Below are positions 35,063-37,398 of a stretch of DNA of 37,398 bases, one piece after another; position 1 is the first letter of the stretch; every line of letters begins with the position of its first letter. The stretch covers positions 1 through 37,398 of the forward strand of contig CAJQPA010000054.1 of NCBI GenBank assembly GCA_905480145.1. The letters run 5' to 3'. A model generated the notes under the pieces. It ran no database searches. It was given only the letters and a program-made list of their open reading frames with translations, and had not been told where the DNA came from. A program made the translations under genes and the position numbers. This DNA is from an uncultured Flavobacteriales bacterium (GTDB taxonomy: Bacteria; Bacteroidota; Bacteroidia; Flavobacteriales_D; Crocinitomicaceae).

Positions 35063-36067
35063 ATGCTACATTTTATCAATCAACTGCCAAAGGCAGAATT
35101 ACATCTACATATAGAAGGAACGTTTGAACCAGAATTAATGTTCGAAATAGCCAAGCGAAACGGTATTAAGATCAAGTATAATTCGGTGGAAGAGATACGC
35201 AATGCCTATCAGTTTGATTGTTTACAAGATTTCTTAGATATTTACTATGCTGGAGCAGGAGTCTTAATTCATGAGCAAGATTTCTACGATTTAACCTATA
35301 GTTATTTAGAGATCTGTGCTGAGCAAAACGTACGTCACACAGAAATTATGTTTGATCCGCAAACACATACAGATAGAGGAGTGAGCTTTGAAACCGTAAT
35401 TAATGGAATATCAAATGCTTGTAAAGATGCGGAAGGGAAATTAGGTGTTACTTCGTTATTGATTATGAGTTACCTCCGTCATTTGTCGGAAGAGGAAGCA
35501 TTCAAAACGTTGGAGCAATCACTCCCATACAAACACTTAATTAAGGCCGTTGGTCTAGATTCCTCAGAAATGGGAAATCCGCCATCTAAATTTAAAAATG
35601 TCTTTGAAGCCTCAGTAAAAGAAGGGTACATTCCTGTTGCACATGCTGGGGAAGAAGGACCAGCTGAATATATCTGGGAGGCCCTTGATATATTAAACAT
35701 CAAACGCATCGACCATGGAAACAATTGTTTTGAAGATGATTTAATTGATGAAATCGTTAAAAGAGATATCGCATTAACCGTTTGTCCTTTGTCAAATACA
35801 GCTCTGCGAGTTGTGGACGATTTGAAAAACCACCCGATAAAAAAAATGATGTCCAAAGGATTAAAAGTCACCGTTAATTCAGATGACCCAGCCTATTTTG
35901 GGGGACAAGTGAATCAAAACTATATTGAACTGCAAGACGCCTTGGAATTAACGAAGGCTGACCTGTATGAATTTGCTAAAAATTCATTTCAATATTCTCT
36001 ACTCGATAAAGAACAAAAAGCCAGAAGAATTCAAGAATTGGATGTCTTTTACAGCCAAAATAGCTAA
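35063..36067 (+). CDS. Adenine deaminase (ADA-like fold)
   Basis: Zinc hydrolase that deaminates adenine to hypoxanthine for purine salvage, 334 residues. Zinc ligands: His14 and His16 in ELHLHIEGT, His194 in VAHAGEEGP and Asp274 in NSDDPAYFGG. Catalytic Glu197 follows, and His218 in IDHG. Three features point to the adenine (Aah1/bacterial adenine deaminase) branch rather than adenosine deaminase: EGTFEPELMF, FLDIYYAGAGVL and VGLDSSEMGNPPSKF. Many pipelines would label it adenosine deaminase. The ATG at 35063 is the family start; an ATG seven bases upstream is out of frame. It is followed by fdhD after 70 bp, probably a separate unit. Confidence 0.9.
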   Translation: MLHFINQLPKAELHLHIEGTFEPELMFEIAKRNGIKIKYNSVEEIRNAYQFDCLQDFLDIYYAGAGVLIHEQDFYDLTYSYLEICAEQNVRHTEIMFDPQTHTDRGVSFETVINGISNACKDAEGKLGVTSLLIMSYLRHLSEEEAFKTLEQSLPYKHLIKAVGLDSSEMGNPPSKFKNVFEASVKEGYIPVAHAGEEGPAEYIWEALDILNIKRIDHGNNCFEDDLIDEIVKRDIALTVCPLSNTALRVVDDLKNHPIKKMMSKGLKVTVNSDDPAYFGGQVNQNYIELQDALELTKADLYEFAKNSFQYSLLDKEQKARRIQELDVFYSQNS

Positions 36068-36105
36068 TAGGACGTCTAAAAAATTCTTTTCTTAACAGAT
36101 ATCAT

Positions 36106-36113
36106 TAACTTTA
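36106..36113 (+). promoter_or_regulatory. Possible -7 box TAACTTTA of fdhD
   Basis: One mismatch from TANNTTTG, 24 bp before the fdhD ATG. No -33 box is clear. Confidence 0.3.
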
Positions 36114-36137
36114 GTCACAGTAAAACACAACGTTTTT

Positions 36138-36953
36138 ATGGTGGTAAGAAATTATGATGGCATCAAGATTAAATCGAATTCTGTAGAAAGAATGAGCGAT
36201 GGTTTGACCATTGAAGAAGCCCTTCAAATCTCTATCAATAAAAAACCATTTACCGTTACCATGCGAGCACCAGGAGAAGATTTATCTCTTATCCGCGGTT
36301 TGCTGCATACGGAAGGAATCTTAAAAAATAGAGCTTACTTACCGGACGTTTCATTTATAGAACCTGAAAAAGAAGGTATTGTACGTATTGCAGAATTGAC
36401 CATTCCTGAGAATGAATTGGGTGATGGTTATTTAAATAGTCGTAGTTTATTGTCTGTTTCTTCTTGTGGCATCTGCGGAAAAACGGAACTCAATGATACT
36501 ACTTGCACTGGCCATCAATTACCAATTGATTTTGAAATTTCCTCAAATCAAATAAATGAAATGTTTCTTGAGATGAAAAAACATCAAAAGGCATTTGAAA
36601 AATCAGGAGGCACCCATGCAGCGGCAATCTTCAGTCTCAGCGGTCAAATTCTCAGTGTTAGCGAGGATATTGGGAGACACAATGCTGTTGATAAAGTGAT
36701 TGGTAAATTATTGCTCAACTCCAATTGGAAGGAGGCAAAATGCCTGATTGTTAGCGGCAGAATATCTTACGAAATAATCGTGAAATGTTTTAAAGCAAAA
36801 ATTCCTGTTTTAGCTGCAGTTTCTGCACCCTCCTCATTGGCTGTAGATTTTGCGAAAGAATTAGGTATTACCCTTCTTGCATTTTGCAGAGAAGAAAGAA
36901 TGACTTGTTATTCTCACCCGCAGAGAATTAAAAATATTAATTCATCATTATGA
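36138..36953 (+). CDS. fdhD: FdhD sulfurtransferase for molybdoenzyme maturation
   Basis: Transfers sulfur from a cysteine desulfurase to the molybdenum cofactor of formate-dehydrogenase-type enzymes, an essential step in their activation. It has 271 residues. The catalytic Cys pair is CGIC at 110-113 in SVSSCGICGKTEL. GGTHAAAIFSLSG and EDIGRHNAVDKVIGKLL form the conserved cofactor-binding half. Its last bases overlap the ATG of the molybdoenzyme gene that follows (ATGA at 36950), so the sulfurtransferase and its likely client are made together. There is no signal peptide, so it acts in the cytoplasm. Confidence 0.95.
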   Translation: MVVRNYDGIKIKSNSVERMSDGLTIEEALQISINKKPFTVTMRAPGEDLSLIRGLLHTEGILKNRAYLPDVSFIEPEKEGIVRIAELTIPENELGDGYLNSRSLLSVSSCGICGKTELNDTTCTGHQLPIDFEISSNQINEMFLEMKKHQKAFEKSGGTHAAAIFSLSGQILSVSEDIGRHNAVDKVIGKLLLNSNWKEAKCLIVSGRISYEIIVKCFKAKIPVLAAVSAPSSLAVDFAKELGITLLAFCREERMTCYSHPQRIKNINSSL

Positions 36954-37398
36954 AAAGAAAAGTTTCAATCGTCCCACCAGAAGAATTTGCGAACTTAACT
37001 GTAACCGCCATCAAGAAAAAGGCCGTTGGGGTTCCCGCAATTGTTTCCACAATGAAACATATCAGCAAGGAATTGGGGATATGGCAAGGAATCAAGGTGC
37101 TTAATAAAATGAATCAAAAAGACGGATTTGATTGTCCTGGCTGCGCTTGGCCGGATCCAGATGGTAAACGATCCAAATTGGGTGAGTATTGCGAAAATGG
37201 AGCTAAGGCAATTGCTGAAGAAGCGACAACAAAACGAGTCAACCCTGCTTTCTTCGCAAAACATTCTGTGGAAGAAATGAGTACTTGGACTGATTATAAA
37301 ATTGGGAAATCTGGAAGAATAACAGAGCCGATGTATCTAAAAGAAGGGGCTTCTAAATATGAACCAATTTCTTGGGAGAATGCTTTTAAAATAATTGG
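36950..37398 (+). CDS. FdhF/YdeP-family molybdopterin oxidoreductase (partial)
   Basis: The first 149 residues of a molybdenum-bis-MGD oxidoreductase that continues past the window edge. MKRKVSIVPPEEFANLTVTA opens it; GFDCPGCAWPDPDGKRSK and LGEYCENGAKAIAEEATTKR match the N-terminal Fe-S/cofactor region of the YdeP family, which resembles formate dehydrogenase alpha subunits but whose physiological reaction is not settled. It begins inside the fdhD stop (ATGA), giving an fdhD-ydeP operon and supporting FdhD-dependent activation. No twin-arginine signal is seen, so it is expected in the cytoplasm. Confidence 0.9.
   Translation, partial: MKRKVSIVPPEEFANLTVTAIKKKAVGVPAIVSTMKHISKELGIWQGIKVLNKMNQKDGFDCPGCAWPDPDGKRSKLGEYCENGAKAIAEEATTKRVNPAFFAKHSVEEMSTWTDYKIGKSGRITEPMYLKEGASKYEPISWENAFKII

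Overview
This 37.4-kb window is AT-rich chromosomal DNA from a member of the Bacteroidota, most likely a flavobacterial-type marine or freshwater organism (a Fluviicola/Crocinitomicaceae-like genome would fit, but that is a guess). The evidence: two proteins with type IX secretion (T9SS) C-terminal sorting signals (one type B, one type A); SprB-type adhesin repeats; an Omp28-family lipoprotein, a DUF6029-like barrel and RemB/Wzi-like outer-membrane barrels; and repeated exact matches to the Bacteroidota -7 promoter box TANNTTTG just upstream of genes. No tRNA, rRNA, CRISPR array, insertion sequence or prophage gene was seen.

Layout. 1-381: non-coding leader with a promoter. 382-9159: a 2925-residue secreted adhesin made of about 23 SprB-like repeats, a PKD domain and a type B sorting domain. 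9208-10534: an exported glutathione-peroxidase-like enzyme and a small outer-membrane barrel. 10578-13988 (minus): isoleucyl-tRNA synthetase, type 2, with a swapped active-site signature (GIHH instead of HIGH). 14176-17853: DXP synthase and an FHS-family sugar transporter. 18021-19755: a porin next to a covalent-FMN protein. 20011-24536 (minus): recA, a Bcp peroxiredoxin and a lipoprotein M1 aminopeptidase. 24645-25112: a biotin carrier protein, tail to tail with a 71-residue unknown (25115-25330, minus). 25528-28658 (minus): a three-gene envelope operon, TlpA-like thioredoxin, DUF6029-like barrel and Omp28-like lipoprotein. 28967-29698: a small T9SS cargo protein. 29804-33560: a tightly coupled cysQ plus two RemB/Wzi-like barrels. 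33621-34677 (minus): three tandem short SSB paralogues. 35063-36067: adenine deaminase. 36138-37398: fdhD and the start of a YdeP-like molybdoenzyme that runs off the window.

How it works together. Most of the window is housekeeping (ileS, dxs, recA, bcp) mixed with envelope functions. The most coherent candidate for an undescribed system is the TlpA/DUF6029/Omp28 operon. Every cysteine in its predicted mature proteins, apart from the lipid-anchored one, sits in a CxxC or CxxxxC pair. This suggests a dedicated outer-membrane thiol-disulfide module. Other points worth attention are the GIHH signature of IleRS, the three tail-less tandem SSBs, the porin/FMN-protein pair, the translational coupling of cysQ to two surface barrels, and the giant adhesin with a very recent internal 258-bp duplication and no visible PorP/SprF partner. 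All functional statements rest on motif recognition by eye; no database search was run.
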